A stretch of 64,000 nucleotides of DNA from Mycobacterium shinjukuense (GTDB lineage Bacteria; Actinomycetota; Actinomycetes; Mycobacteriales; Mycobacteriaceae). The stretch lies in the NCBI RefSeq assembly GCF_010730055.1, contig NZ_AP022575.1, forward strand, positions 3,410,001 through 3,474,000, read 5' to 3'. Positions 11,501-21,243 of the stretch are shown here, one piece after another. Each line of letters begins with the position of its first letter. Position 1 is the stretch's first letter. The position numbers and the translations under genes are program-made. The notes beneath the pieces are model-generated. The model saw only the letters and a program-made list of their open reading frames with translations. It was not told the DNA's origin and did no database searches.

Positions 11501-11589
11501 GCCGCGTCCCCGCGCATGCGGCCAGTTGGGCAAGGCGGTCGTCGTCTTCCGAACCCCCGACGCCGCGTCCCCGCGCATACGGCCAGTTG
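11501..11589 (+). repeat. Two 28-bp direct repeats with 33-bp spacer (CRISPR-like mini-array or plain repeat)
   Basis: Copies at 11501-11528 and 11562-11589 differ at one base (G/A at repeat position 18). Repeat length 28, spacer 33 and period 61 match type I-E CRISPR geometry. The core CCCCGCGCATGCGG resembles actinobacterial I-E repeats, but the expected right-hand GGGG arm is missing. No third unit is found at +/-61 bp, and no cas gene lies in the window. Confidence 0.4.
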
Positions 11590-11748
11590 TGGCAGCACGG
11601 CGTGCGCGGCACGCACCCGTGCGGCCTGTGTGTTTCCGGGTGGCTTGACCCGAACTTGTGGCGCGGCCGTGCGCTAGCCTGACACCCAGTCCGTTCCCGG
11701 GTTTGCCGGTGTCGCGGCGTTGATGTAGGCCACGGCGTTAGGAGCTCG

Positions 11749-13170
11749 ATGCCACCGGTGAACACCGCAGCCGAGCGGCTCAGCCGCGAGGACGCGGGCT
11801 ATCACAAGGACCTGCATAACCGCCAGCTGCAAATGATCGCGCTCGGCGGCGCCATCGGGACCGGGCTCTTCCTGGGCGCCGGGGGGCGGCTCGCGGCGGC
11901 CGGACCCGGTCTGTTCTTGGTCTATGGCATCTGCGGCATCTTCGTCTTCCTAATCCTGCGCGCGCTCGGCGAACTGGTGCTGCACCGCCCGTCGTCGGGA
12001 TCGTTCGTGTCCTATGCCCGCGAATTCTTCGGCGAGAAAGTCGCTTTCGCCGCGGGCTGGATGTACTTCCTGAACTGGGCGATGACCGGGATCGTGGACA
12101 CCACCGCGATCGCGCACTACTGCCATTACTGGAAAACGTTCCAGTTCATCCCGCAGTGGACGCTGGCGTTGATCGCGTTGGTGATCGTGGTGTCGATGAA
12201 CCTGATCTCGGTCAAGCTCTTCGGTGAGCTCGAGTTCTGGGCCGCGTTGATCAAAGTGTTGGCGCTGGCGATCTTCCTGATTGTCGGCACGGTCTTTCTG
12301 GCCGGGCGCTTCAAGGTCGAGGGTCAAGAGACCGGGGTGTCACTGTGGGCCAGCCATGGGGGGCTGTTGCCGGCCGGCCTGCTGCCGCTGGTGCTGGTCA
12401 CCGCCGGGGTGGTGTTCGCCTACGCCGCGGTCGAGCTGGTCGGCATCGCGGCCGGGGAAACCGCCGATCCGGAAAGGATCATGCCGCGCGCGATCAACTC
12501 GGTGGTGTTCCGGATCGCGGTCTTCTATATCGGGTCGACGGCGCTGCTGGCCTTGCTGCTCCCCTACACCGCCTACCGAGAACACGTCAGCCCGTTCGTG
12601 ACCTTCTTTTCCAAGGTCGGCTTCGAAGGGGCCGGCAGCCTGATGAACCTGGTGGTGCTCACCGCGGCGCTGTCCAGCCTGAACGCCGGACTGTATTCCA
12701 CCGGCCGGATCCTGCGGTCGATGGCGATCAACGGCAGCGGCCCCAAGTTCACCGCGCCGCTATCGAAAAACGGTGTGCCGTATGGCGGGATCCTGTTGAC
12801 CGGTGCGATCGGTCTGTTCGGCATCGTGCTCAACGCCATCAAACCCAGCCAGGCCTTCGAGATCGTGCTGCACATCGCCGCGACGGGCGTCATCGTGGCC
12901 TGGGCGACGATCGTGGCGTGCCAGCTGCAGCTGCTTCGGATGGCCAAGGCTGGCAAGGTACAGCGGCCGAGGTTCAGGATGCCGCTGTCGCCCTACAGCG
13001 GTTACCTCACGCTGGCCTTCCTGGCGGGTGTGCTGATCCTCATGCTGTTCGACGAGGTCTACGGTCGCTGGATGCTCGCCGCGATGCTGATCGGCATCCC
13101 CTGCCTGATCGGCGGCTGGTATGTGGTGCGTGCCCGCGTGACCGCCGTCGAAGCGGAGCCACGGGACTGA
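11749..13170 (+). CDS. ansP2: L-asparagine permease AnsP2 (APC superfamily)
   Basis: A 473-residue amino acid permease with about 12 hydrophobic segments. The first helix carries the substrate-binding signature [11 protein letters not shown] near residue 34, preceded by L-H-N-R-Q-L-Q-M-I. The APC motif A-L-G-E-L near residue 72 and the [12 protein letters not shown] loop near 240 are typical of the asparagine/GABA permease branch. By synteny it is the Rv0346c ortholog, which imports asparagine as a nitrogen source. Transcribed alone, it has 300 bp of upstream DNA that includes the direct repeats. Confidence 0.93.
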   Translation: MPPVNTAAERLSREDAGYHKDLHNRQLQMIALGGAIGTGLFLGAGGRLAAAGPGLFLVYGICGIFVFLILRALGELVLHRPSSGSFVSYAREFFGEKVAFAAGWMYFLNWAMTGIVDTTAIAHYCHYWKTFQFIPQWTLALIALVIVVSMNLISVKLFGELEFWAALIKVLALAIFLIVGTVFLAGRFKVEGQETGVSLWASHGGLLPAGLLPLVLVTAGVVFAYAAVELVGIAAGETADPERIMPRAINSVVFRIAVFYIGSTALLALLLPYTAYREHVSPFVTFFSKVGFEGAGSLMNLVVLTAALSSLNAGLYSTGRILRSMAINGSGPKFTAPLSKNGVPYGGILLTGAIGLFGIVLNAIKPSQAFEIVLHIAATGVIVAWATIVACQLQLLRMAKAGKVQRPRFRMPLSPYSGYLTLAFLAGVLILMLFDEVYGRWMLAAMLIGIPCLIGGWYVVRARVTAVEAEPRD

Positions 13171-13464
13171 AATCGCGACCAGGCCGCGCTCACGTTCCAC
13201 CGTCGACATGTCATGAGTGGACGCTTAGGCTGGCCGGGTGAGCCTGAGACATGGGCCAACTGGGTCATCGACGGGCTGAACCAGCGCAGCCAACAGGCAA
13301 CGTCATGACCCCGGTCACAACCTTGCCGGCGCTCGCCCCGCTTGTCGGCGTTGCCGTGCAGCGGTAACACTTTTCCGTCGGCCCCGTTTCAAGAGCGCGT
13401 CACTGCGGTAACCTGCGCCCGCTCGTGCGTAATGTGACCTTGTCTCAGATCTTGGGGGTAGCAC

Positions 13465-14028
13465 GTGCGGTGGTGGCATAAAGCGCGGTGGGGACTGGCG
13501 GCCCTGCTGGCCGGTGCTGCGCTGGTTGTCGGATGCAGCACCACCATCGACGGCAGGCCCGTCGCCGCGCCGGGGTCGGGGCCCACCGAGCCCTCCGTCC
13601 CGACCCCGCGGCCGAGCATCTCGCCGCCGCTCACCACCTCCCCAGCGGCACCGACACCCCCGGCCAGCCCGACCGCTCCGGCCGGCGCCATCCCGCTGCC
13701 GCCCGACGAGAACGGTTACGTCTTCATCGAAACCAAGTCCGGTAAGACGCGCTGCCAGATCAACAAGGAGAGCGTCGGCTGCGAGGCCCAATTCACCAAC
13801 TCCCCGATTCGCGATGGCGAGCACGCCAACGGGGTTCACATCACTGCGGGCGGCTCCGTGCAGTGGGTGCTGGGAAACCTCGGCGCCATACCCACCGTCA
13901 CCATCGATTACCAAACCTACGACGCGCAGGGCTGGATCATCACCGCCACCATCGACGGCACCCGCTTCCAGAACGCGAGCACCGGTCACGGCATGTTCGT
14001 CAGCATCGACCGCGTTGACACGTTCTGA
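13465..14028 (+). CDS. lpqJ: Lipoprotein LpqJ
   Basis: A 187-residue lipoprotein from GTG 13465. A basic N-terminus (R-W-W-H-K-A-R) and hydrophobic core end in the lipobox V-V-G-C with Cys24, followed by a Pro/Thr/Ser-rich linker to about residue 75. The C-terminal domain has a Cys pair (K-T-R-C and V-G-C-E) likely forming a disulfide on the outer face of the membrane. Position after ansP2 matches Rv0344c. The function is unknown. Confidence 0.88.
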   Translation: MRWWHKARWGLAALLAGAALVVGCSTTIDGRPVAAPGSGPTEPSVPTPRPSISPPLTTSPAAPTPPASPTAPAGAIPLPPDENGYVFIETKSGKTRCQINKESVGCEAQFTNSPIRDGEHANGVHITAGGSVQWVLGNLGAIPTVTIDYQTYDAQGWIITATIDGTRFQNASTGHGMFVSIDRVDTF

Positions 14029-14360
14029 GCCGCAAGCGTCGTCACCACCGTCGGTGCCGTGGCACGCTACGGCCCACCGGAAGACATCGCCGGCAAGCGC
14101 CCGGATGGCGTAAGCCCCTCGCCCTGGTCGGGTGGGGCGTCGTCCTGCTCGCCCCAGGCCGCCCCACTCCGACGTCGGTGACGACGACGGTCACGACGGC
14201 TACCACCCTCACGCCGGCGACCACCCCGCCGGCGCCCACCACTACCTCGCCGACGACCACCACCACCCCGACCATTACCAATTCCCCAGCGCCCGGGGCG
14301 TTCCCACGTAGCCCTGCTACACCCGGGACGACCGAAGCCTCCCTCGGATCCAGCGGCTAG
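14029..14360 (+). pseudogene. Frameshifted C-terminal remnant of a membrane protein
   Basis: In the lpqJ frame, just past its stop, the DNA reads V-G-A-V-A-R-Y-G-P-P-E-D-I-A-G-K-R-P-D-G (14050-14109). Sense then continues in another frame with W-R-K-P-L-A-L-V-G-W-G-V-V-L-L-A, a membrane-like segment, and a Pro/Thr-rich tail to the TAG at 14358. The break is near 14105. There is no usable start codon, so I read this as decayed DNA, perhaps from a relative of the adjacent Hsp70-like gene, which ends in a similar tail. Confidence 0.4.
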
Positions 14361-14409
14361 GGTGGGGAACGGTCGCCGACCGCCAGCCACAGGATCCGGG
14401 GGTGTGCAC

Positions 14410-16197
14410 ATGAGCGAGTCGCTCGGGTTGTCCATCGGGGTGGCCAACCTGGTCGCCGCCCCAGCGGGTGCTCACCCGGTGCGCCGCGCATCGGTGTTGA
14501 CGCTGTTCGACCGCCGAGCAGCCGAAGTCGGCCTGCCCGAGGAGAACCCCAACCTGACTGAGCCCGGCCTGGTGCTGCGCGGATTTGTCGAGCGGGTCGC
14601 AGACCAGGCTCCGCTGGTGGCCGCCGATGGCACCAAGTACTTCGGCGAGGCGCTCACCGCGGTGGCGCTGGCGGCGATGGCACGTACGGTCGGCTACGGG
14701 GCGCCGGTCACCATCGCGGCTCCCGCATACTGGTCGGAGGGCCAGTTTCTCGCCCTGCGTCAGGCGTTGCTCAGCCAGCCAACCCTGATGCCCGACGACG
14801 TTCCGCCGACCTTGATCTCCGACGCCGTGGCCGCGCTCGCGGCACTGGACAGCATTCCGGGGTTCCCGACCGACGGCGTTGTCGCCGTGTGCGACTTCGG
14901 CGCCGCCGGCACCAGCGTCACGCTGGCCGACGCCGGGACGAACTATCAACGGATCGGCCACACCGTCCGGTACCGCGATTTCTCCGGCGACGAGATCGAT
15001 CAGCTCGTGCTGAATCACCTTGTCGGGGTGGCCCCCGGTGCGGACACGCCCGACGTCGCCGGCACCGCGACGGGAATGGGCTCGGTGACCCGGCTGCTGG
15101 GCGCATGCCGGCGCGCCAAAGAACAACTTTCCGCCGCAACAATGGCCACCATCCCGGACGCGGTTGGGGCACCGAGTCCCGGTGCGCAGCTCGGACTGTC
15201 TCGCACCGAATTCGACCAACTGATCTCGGGGCCATTGGACCGGTTTGTCGACTCTTTCGAAGAACTATTGCGGCGCAACGGGATTGCGCCGGCCAATCTC
15301 GGCGCGATCGCGACCGTGGGCGGCGGCGCCAGCATCCCGCTGATCACCACACGGCTGTCGGACCGGTTGCGGGTGCCCGTCTTCACCACCGCGCAACCGC
15401 TGTACAGCGCCGCGGTCGGCGCGGCCGCGCTCGGCGCGCGCTCGTCCGCGGGCGCCCCGACCGGTGCCGGCCCCGCGGTCGCCGCGCCCACCGACATGGT
15501 CGGCGTGGCCCCAGCGACCGAGATGTCGCCGACGGCCTGGGCCAACCGGGCCGCCGCCACCGGCGAATCGGCCGTCGACGACGCCGGTTTGCAGGCCCAA
15601 TCGGCTACCTATCGCGCGCTGGCATGGTCGGAGGACACCGGGACCGGCGGCGAACCGATCCCCTACACCGACGCCGCAGGCGAATATGGTGGGGATGCAA
15701 CGACTCTCGATTATGTACCGGGGTTTGACTACTCCGACGACGATCGCTACGCCGCCGATCCCGAACATCTACCGTGGTATCGACGTGGTTCCCTGGTGTT
15801 CAGCCTGGCCGCCGCGGCCGCGGCCGTGCTGTTAGCCGTGATCTTGGGGCTTACCCTGGGCCCCACCAAGAGCAAGCCGGTCACTACCACCTCGTCGCAA
15901 CCGGCGCCGCCGCCGCCCCAAACCATCACCGTGACCGGGCCCAACAACAGTCCGACCGTGACGGTGATCCCTCCGCCGCCCCTCAGTTCCACCACGCAGC
16001 CGCCGACCACCACCCAGCCCGCCACGACCACGACCGCTCCGCCGACCACCACCACCCCGCCGACCACCACGACCGCTCCGCCGACGACGACGTCGCCACC
16101 GACCACCGCCGCACCACCGACCACCACGCAAAGGCCGACGACCACGGCCGCACCCGTCACGCCCACCACCACCGCGGCGCCGGCGCCCGGGACCTAA
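14410..16197 (+). CDS. Membrane-anchored Hsp70-like protein with Pro/Thr-rich tail
   Basis: A 595-residue protein from ATG 14410 (M-S-E-S-L-G-L-S-I-G). An in-frame ATG at 14362 would add 16 unlikely residues. Residues 1-350 follow the actin-like Hsp70 ATPase fold: L-S-I-G-V-A-N in place of D-L-G-T-T, A-P-A-Y-W-S near 115, V-C-D-F-G-A-A-G-T-S-V near 160, and A-T-V-G-G-G-A-S-I-P near 305. There is no substrate-binding domain. An acidic linker leads to one membrane helix near residue 470 and about 110 residues of Pro and Thr, suggesting an extracytoplasmic stalk. It converges on iniC with 12 bp between stops. It may be a pseudo-chaperone of envelope stress. This is not a known Mtb gene at this place. 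Confidence 0.82.
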   Translation: MSESLGLSIGVANLVAAPAGAHPVRRASVLTLFDRRAAEVGLPEENPNLTEPGLVLRGFVERVADQAPLVAADGTKYFGEALTAVALAAMARTVGYGAPVTIAAPAYWSEGQFLALRQALLSQPTLMPDDVPPTLISDAVAALAALDSIPGFPTDGVVAVCDFGAAGTSVTLADAGTNYQRIGHTVRYRDFSGDEIDQLVLNHLVGVAPGADTPDVAGTATGMGSVTRLLGACRRAKEQLSAATMATIPDAVGAPSPGAQLGLSRTEFDQLISGPLDRFVDSFEELLRRNGIAPANLGAIATVGGGASIPLITTRLSDRLRVPVFTTAQPLYSAAVGAAALGARSSAGAPTGAGPAVAAPTDMVGVAPATEMSPTAWANRAAATGESAVDDAGLQAQSATYRALAWSEDTGTGGEPIPYTDAAGEYGGDATTLDYVPGFDYSDDDRYAADPEHLPWYRRGSLVFSLAAAAAAVLLAVILGLTLGPTKSKPVTTTSSQPAPPPPQTITVTGPNNSPTVTVIPPPPLSSTTQPPTTTQPATTTTAPPTTTTPPTTTTAPPTTTSPPTTAAPPTTTQRPTTTAAPVTPTTTAAPAPGT

Positions 16198-16209
16198 CGC
16201 GTTGACCCG

Positions 16210-17697
16210 TTAGCGGCCGGCGGCGAATTCGGCCACCATGGCCTCGGCGCTGCGCACCGCCGCGCGACATGCCCTGGTGGTGAACGGGTCGTTGAGCGGG
16301 TGCGCGGCGCGGCGGCGCCAGCGTTGCGCGGCGGCGAACGCGGCGCGCTGAGCTTCGCGGGGGTTCGCGTCGTAGGGGCTCAGGCCCAGCCGGGCGGCGG
16401 GCTCCGTTCCCGAGCCGCCGATGATCCGGCGCAGCGACACCATTTCATCCTCATTCAATGTCGTTGCCCGCGAATGTAATTGGCGCAACAGCCGAAGTTC
16501 TTCGAAGGCATGGGTGTCGGCCAGCAATGGGTCGATATCGGCGATGACGTAGGGCGTTGCCATGACGGGATGTGCCTCGACAAACCGGCGCAGGGACACC
16601 AGTGCGGTGTGCGCCTTGAGCATGGCGGACCGCTGCGTGAACTGCTGGTTGATCACGTTGCGCAGCGCCACCAGCCCGCTGCGCTCCAGCAGTTCGCTGG
16701 CCAGCCCCGTCGAATCGGTGACGCCGGCCGCCAGCGCGGCGATCGAGATCCGGATGCCGAACATGCCGAACCGTTCCAGCAATTGCGCGCGGACGCCCGC
16801 GTCCACCGGTAGCGGGCTGTCCGGTCGCACGAAACGGTCCACACTGAGCAGGGCCTTGTTGAGTTCGGTGCGGTCGGCGCTGGCCAGTTTCTTCAGCGCG
16901 ATGAACTCGCCCTGCCGCAGGGTGCGCGCGGTCAGGGCGAGTAGGCCGGACACCGGCACCACCGCCTGGCAGATGCCCGTCTGGTTCAGCTCGCTGGTGA
17001 ACCGCTTGGCCACGTCTTTGGCCGACAGCATCGCGTCGATGCGGCCCGCGCCGATCTCGTCGGCCCGGGATGCCACGCCGATGATGCCCAGCGCTCCGGC
17101 TGACCCGCCCACCAACCCACCGATCTGTTTGAGCAGCGCGATGTCGGCGGCGTTGAGGGTGCGCAACAAGAACACCACCGCATCCACCCGCGGCACCCCG
17201 TCGGCGGGAACCAGCAGCCGCAGCGTGCGCTCGGAGGTGTCGCGGGTCAACGAGGACGTCCCCGGGGTGTCGATGATGGTGCTGCTGGCCAACTCCTCGG
17301 CGGGCCACTCGACGTCCAGGTCGACCACGTCGTCGGGGTTCACCCGGCGCAAGTCGAAGCTCAGCCCGCCGCGATGGGTGATCGGCACATTGGTGCGGCG
17401 CCCGCCGGGGTGGTTGGCGGTGACCCTCGGGGTCGGGCCATGCCGATACCAGGTCACGATCCGGGTGGCCTCGGTGGCATCGGTCGGGGCGATGTCGTCT
17501 CCGACCAACGCGTTAAGCAGGGTGGACTTTCCCGCCTTGAGGGTGCCGGCCAGTGCGATGCGGATCGGCTCGCCCAGCCGCGCACCGATGCGTTCCAGTT
17601 CGTAGAAGACGTCGGCGCGCTGACGGTAGGCCGGTTCACCCCGGTATGCCTCGATGGTTCCGCGCAGGATCGCGCGGACCCGGTCGCTGGTGCTCAC
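16210..17697 (-). CDS. iniC: IniC, isoniazid-inducible dynamin-like GTPase
   Basis: A 495-residue protein. The P-loop A-G-T-L-K-A-G-K-S-T-L-L-N-A lies near residue 50, the switch region I-I-D-T-P-G-T-S near 140, and a G4-like A-S-R-A-D-E near 210. iniBAC genes are induced by cell-wall inhibitors such as isoniazid and ethambutol. IniA is known to be a bacterial dynamin-like membrane-fission protein, and IniC is its paralogue. The GTG start at 17697 overlaps the iniA stop (GTGA), so the two are coupled. Length is close to the Mtb protein. Confidence 0.93.
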   Translation of the reverse strand: MSTSDRVRAILRGTIEAYRGEPAYRQRADVFYELERIGARLGEPIRIALAGTLKAGKSTLLNALVGDDIAPTDATEATRIVTWYRHGPTPRVTANHPGGRRTNVPITHRGGLSFDLRRVNPDDVVDLDVEWPAEELASSTIIDTPGTSSLTRDTSERTLRLLVPADGVPRVDAVVFLLRTLNAADIALLKQIGGLVGGSAGALGIIGVASRADEIGAGRIDAMLSAKDVAKRFTSELNQTGICQAVVPVSGLLALTARTLRQGEFIALKKLASADRTELNKALLSVDRFVRPDSPLPVDAGVRAQLLERFGMFGIRISIAALAAGVTDSTGLASELLERSGLVALRNVINQQFTQRSAMLKAHTALVSLRRFVEAHPVMATPYVIADIDPLLADTHAFEELRLLRQLHSRATTLNEDEMVSLRRIIGGSGTEPAARLGLSPYDANPREAQRAAFAAAQRWRRRAAHPLNDPFTTRACRAAVRSAEAMVAEFAAGR

Positions 17698-19535
17698 GCT
17701 CGTCCCAGGGTCACCGGCGGGGTCAGCTTGTCCAGGTGGTCGGCCACCTGGTTCAAGATGTCGCGCTGTCGCTGCAGTTCGCGAACCCTGTTGTCGCGCT
17801 GGGCTTCTTCCAGGTTGGCCGCGGTGATGGTGGCTTGCAGCGACTCGTTCAGCGATCGGGTGATCTCGTCGGCGATCTCGCGGTAGTGGTCGCGCAGCGT
17901 CCGCTGGATCGTCTTGAGCCGGTCGCGTGATTCTTTGCCGACCACGAATGAGACCTCGTCGACGAAGCGGCGCACATTGGTCTTGGCCTCGTTGCGCACC
18001 CGCAACAATCGGTTGTGTTTTTCCTCCTTGTATGCCATCCGGCCGAGGATCAGCCCGGCCCCCACCGACAGCGGGTTGAACAGCCCGAGCCCGACCACCG
18101 ATGACAACATCCCGATCATCACCACGCCGCCATAAGAGCCTCGCATGCCGATGATCATTTTCTGGCCCTTGCGCAGCGGCTTGGATTCCATCGGCGCCAA
18201 CGCCTTGAGCCGGCCGAAGTCGGAGCCCATCACACGCGCGCTCAGCTCGGGCGACATGACCGAGTCCAACCCCGCGTCGGCGAACGAGCGGGCCACGTCC
18301 TCGGCCAACGCCTCGGCACGCTGGTATGCCCACACGAAGTTGTCCCCGACGGCGGTGGCGATGGCGTTCTCCACGTCGTTGCCGATCTCCGCCCAATGCT
18401 GAGTCGGGTCACAGGAGTCGATCTGGCGTTCGGCGTCGTCGATCACGGCGCGCAAGCGGGCCCGTAGGTCGTGTTCGACGTCGGCGCTCAGGTCGGTGAA
18501 CCCGTCGCCCAGCACCTGCTGCCACAGCGCGGTCTGCTGCAGCGCGTCCTGGGCTTCCCGCTTGCGCCGCTCCAAGTCGGCGGCCAGCCGGTCACGGAGG
18601 TCCGGGTCGTTGACGGCCGACAGTTCCGAACCGACGGACGTTGCCAATTGTGCTGCAGCTGAATGTATTTCGTGTAGCACCTGGTCACGCACCCGGTCGG
18701 TCTCACGGGAAAGGACCCGCTCGCTGAGAAACGTGACGATGGCCGGGAAATTGGATTCGTCGTTGAGTTCCTTGTCGTTGAGCGTGACCGCGTGGCTGCG
18801 TAGCAGCGACGAGACTCCGATGATCGGCATCGGTACCCGGGCGCGCTGGAGGTGCGCGGCATTGGTGTTGACGATCTCGCGCCAGTGCGGGTACAGGTCG
18901 GTTTTGGTGGCTACGACCATCCCGACCGGACAGATCTGGGATGCCTGCCGGATGAACCACATCTCCGGTTCGGTGAATTCCTGGCTGGCGTCGCTGACCA
19001 TCAAGAGAGCGTCGGCATCGGGTAGCAGTCCCAGCGTCGCCGACAGGTGGGGCTGCCCGTGGCCACCCACACCGGGCGTATCGATGAACACCAACCCGCC
19101 CCTTAACAGCGGGCTGGGCGCGCCGATCTCGACCCGCAACACGTTGCGGCCATTTGCCTGCGGTGCCCGACGCAGGTCGGTGTTGATGTCGTCGACCGGG
19201 ATGTCGACGGCCGCGGTTTCCCCGTTGGGTCCGACGGCCACGACGATCCGCGCCGACGGCTGGTCGCTGTAGCTCACGACGGTGATCACCACGGTGGCCT
19301 CGTCGTCGCCCACCCGCGCCACCGGCAGGTTGAGCAGCGCGTTGAGCAGTTGGCTCTTGCCCTGTTTGAGCTGCCCCGCGATCACCACGCGGATCTGCGG
19401 ATCGGTGATGCGCTCGCGAGCCCGCCGCAACCGCTGCACCAGGTCGGTGCGGTCGTGGAGTTTGGCGATCGCGACGGTGTGGTCGATCAGTTCGACGATC
19501 ACGCCGACCCGACGCGGGTCATCGGGTTGGGTCAC
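17694..19535 (-). CDS. iniA: IniA, isoniazid-inducible dynamin-like membrane GTPase
   Basis: A 613-residue protein from GTG 19535. The P-loop A-G-Q-L-K-Q-G-K-S-Q-L-L-N-A is near residue 52, F-I-D-T-P-G-V-G near 150 and T-K-T-D near 212. Two hydrophobic segments around M-I-G-M-L-S-S-V-V-G-L-G-L-F near residue 480 would form the membrane paddle, followed by coiled coils. An in-frame GTG at 19577 would add 14 residues (I-R-R-T-K-R-S-R-K-W-G). A different frame upstream starts M-V-P-A-G, which resembles the Mtb IniA N-terminus, so the extreme N-terminus looks frame-shifted and I prefer 19535. A DUF222 gene now separates it from iniB. Confidence 0.9.
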   Translation of the reverse strand: MTQPDDPRRVGVIVELIDHTVAIAKLHDRTDLVQRLRRARERITDPQIRVVIAGQLKQGKSQLLNALLNLPVARVGDDEATVVITVVSYSDQPSARIVVAVGPNGETAAVDIPVDDINTDLRRAPQANGRNVLRVEIGAPSPLLRGGLVFIDTPGVGGHGQPHLSATLGLLPDADALLMVSDASQEFTEPEMWFIRQASQICPVGMVVATKTDLYPHWREIVNTNAAHLQRARVPMPIIGVSSLLRSHAVTLNDKELNDESNFPAIVTFLSERVLSRETDRVRDQVLHEIHSAAAQLATSVGSELSAVNDPDLRDRLAADLERRKREAQDALQQTALWQQVLGDGFTDLSADVEHDLRARLRAVIDDAERQIDSCDPTQHWAEIGNDVENAIATAVGDNFVWAYQRAEALAEDVARSFADAGLDSVMSPELSARVMGSDFGRLKALAPMESKPLRKGQKMIIGMRGSYGGVVMIGMLSSVVGLGLFNPLSVGAGLILGRMAYKEEKHNRLLRVRNEAKTNVRRFVDEVSFVVGKESRDRLKTIQRTLRDHYREIADEITRSLNESLQATITAANLEEAQRDNRVRELQRQRDILNQVADHLDKLTPPVTLGRA

Positions 19536-19589
19536 CGTGCTGCCCCACTTTCTCGATCGCTTTGTCCTTCGGATCACGGTATTCCGACG

Positions 19590-19632
19590 AACCGGCGGGG
19601 ACCATGAAGGTTCCCGCCGGTCCCCGCCGGTT
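19590..19632. terminator. Strong hairpin between DUF222 gene and iniA
   Basis: Perfect 14-bp arms (19590-19603 and 19619-19632) with core CCGGCGGGGACC surround a 15-base loop. The structure lies 55 bp before the iniA start and about 160 bp after the DUF222 stop. It could terminate read-through or attenuate iniA. There is no U-tract. Confidence 0.55.
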
Positions 19633-19791
19633 TAGGTGAACCGTTAGTAGGCCCGTTCGGGTGGTAGACACCGTCGGCGCCGGCGACGCGTTCATGGTCG
19701 GCCTGCTCGACACGCTGTGGGAACGGGCATGCCAGCTAGACCGTTGCCGGCCAGTCGCCCTAAACCCGGTTCCGACCGGCTGGTGCTGGTT

Positions 19792-21159
19792 TCACGGGTC
19801 GTCATCGTCATCGTCCTTGTGCAGGAGTTTTTCGGGGTGAAAGTAGCTGTTGGTGCGTGGCTGTCCGTGGTCGAGGTGGGCGGGGGGAAGCCACTCGGTG
19901 GTGCCGTCTTTACGTTTGCGGGTGATCCAGCCCCCGCTGGTGGCCAGTTTGTGGTGGGGGCCGCAGGCTTGAGTGAGCTTGTCGATGTCGGTCTCTCGGC
20001 ACTCGGAATAATCGGTGACATGGTGCACCTCGGTGAGGTAGCCCGGCACATCGCAATTGGGAAACGAGCAGCCGCGATCCTTGGCGTACAAGACTATTCG
20101 CTGGGCAGGGGAGGCCAGCCGCTTGGTGTGATACAGCGCCAGCTCGCGGCCGTGGTCAAAGATGCGCAGGTAGTGGTGGGCGTGGGCGGCCAGCCGGATC
20201 ACCTCGCTCATCGGCAGCAGGCTGCCCCCGCCGGTGAGCGCGTGCCCGGCAGCCGATTGCAACTCGGCCAGGCTGGTGGACACGATGATCGCCGCGGGCA
20301 GCCCGTTGTGTTGGCCCAGCTCCCCCGAGCACAGCAGGGCACGTAGCGCCGCCTGCAGGCCGTCGTGGTTGCGCTGGGCGGTGCTGCGGGTGTCGGCGTC
20401 GATGGCGGCCTGTGACGGGGTGCCGGCCACGCAGGGGGTGGGGTCGGCGGGGTTGGCCATGCCGGGGGCGGCCAGTTTGGCCAGCACGGCATCGACGGTG
20501 GCGCGGGCTTCGGGGGTCAGGTAGCCGGTGATGGCCGACATGCCGTCGGCGCCTTGCTTGCCGAGGATGATGCCGCGGCGGCGGGCCCGGTCGGTGTCGG
20601 TGAAATTGCCGTCGGGGTTGAGGCAGTCGGCGAGTTTGGCGGCCAGCTTGTGCAGCTGGTCGGGCCGGAACTGCCCACCCAGGCCGGCCAGTTCGGCTTC
20701 GGCCTTGTCCCGGGTGGGCAGGTCCACCCGGCTGGGCAGCTGGTGCAGGAAGGAGCGAATGATCTGCACGTGTTGCGTGCCGAGCTGGCCGGCGCGTTGG
20801 GCTTCGGCGGTGGCGGTCAGCAGCGGCGGCAACACCTCTCCGGTCAGCGCGCGCCGCGGCCCCAGCTCGGCGGCCTCGCCGATGCGCCTGGCTGCTTCGC
20901 CGCGGGTGATGCGCAACCGCTCGGCCAGCGCAAAGGGGAGTTTGCCGCCCAGTTCGCTCGGGTCGGCCTGGTCGGCGAGCTTGTTGATGAACGGGTGCTC
21001 GATCGCCGGCAGGCGGCGGCGCAGGGTTTCGCAGCGTTCCAGCATGGTCAGGCATTCGGGGGTGGTCAACACGTCGATCGAGAGGTCCAGCGCCCGGTCC
21101 AGGGCGGCGTCGAGGGCGTCGAACACCGCGACGATCTCCTCCCGGCTACTCGAATGCAT
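19792..21159 (-). CDS. DUF222/HNH endonuclease-domain protein, copy 1 (REP13E12-like)
   Basis: A 455-residue protein. The N-terminal and middle parts are the helical DUF222 region ([23 protein letters not shown]). The C-terminal HNH nuclease has C-S-F-P-N-C, then E-V-H-H-V-T-D-Y, then C-G-P-H-H with zinc-binding Cys and His. The end is an Asp run. Mycobacterial REP13E12 repeats encode such proteins, and their repeats are integration sites of the phiRv1 prophage. Copy 2 at 42112-43479 is the same length with about 30 substitutions. The gene sits inside iniBAC, in the same direction, with its own upstream region shared with copy 2 (to about 21243). Confidence 0.92.
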   Translation of the reverse strand: MHSSSREEIVAVFDALDAALDRALDLSIDVLTTPECLTMLERCETLRRRLPAIEHPFINKLADQADPSELGGKLPFALAERLRITRGEAARRIGEAAELGPRRALTGEVLPPLLTATAEAQRAGQLGTQHVQIIRSFLHQLPSRVDLPTRDKAEAELAGLGGQFRPDQLHKLAAKLADCLNPDGNFTDTDRARRRGIILGKQGADGMSAITGYLTPEARATVDAVLAKLAAPGMANPADPTPCVAGTPSQAAIDADTRSTAQRNHDGLQAALRALLCSGELGQHNGLPAAIIVSTSLAELQSAAGHALTGGGSLLPMSEVIRLAAHAHHYLRIFDHGRELALYHTKRLASPAQRIVLYAKDRGCSFPNCDVPGYLTEVHHVTDYSECRETDIDKLTQACGPHHKLATSGGWITRKRKDGTTEWLPPAHLDHGQPRTNSYFHPEKLLHKDDDDDDP

Positions 21160-21243
21160 GTTCGAATGATATCACGGTTGGCCGACATGCGCCACCTCGT
21201 GCACAGGGTAAATCCGATGGTACGCCAGTGAATTCAGTGACTC
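19792..21243 (-). repeat. Repeat unit A (DUF222 gene plus about 85 bp leader)
   Basis: Similarity to 42029-43479 covers the whole gene and upstream DNA containing AGTCACTGAATT, CATCGGATTTACCCTG, ACGAGGTGGC and CAACCGTGATA. It stops abruptly after the stop codon and just beyond AGTCACTG. I see no flanking target duplication or terminal inverted repeat. Confidence 0.8.
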
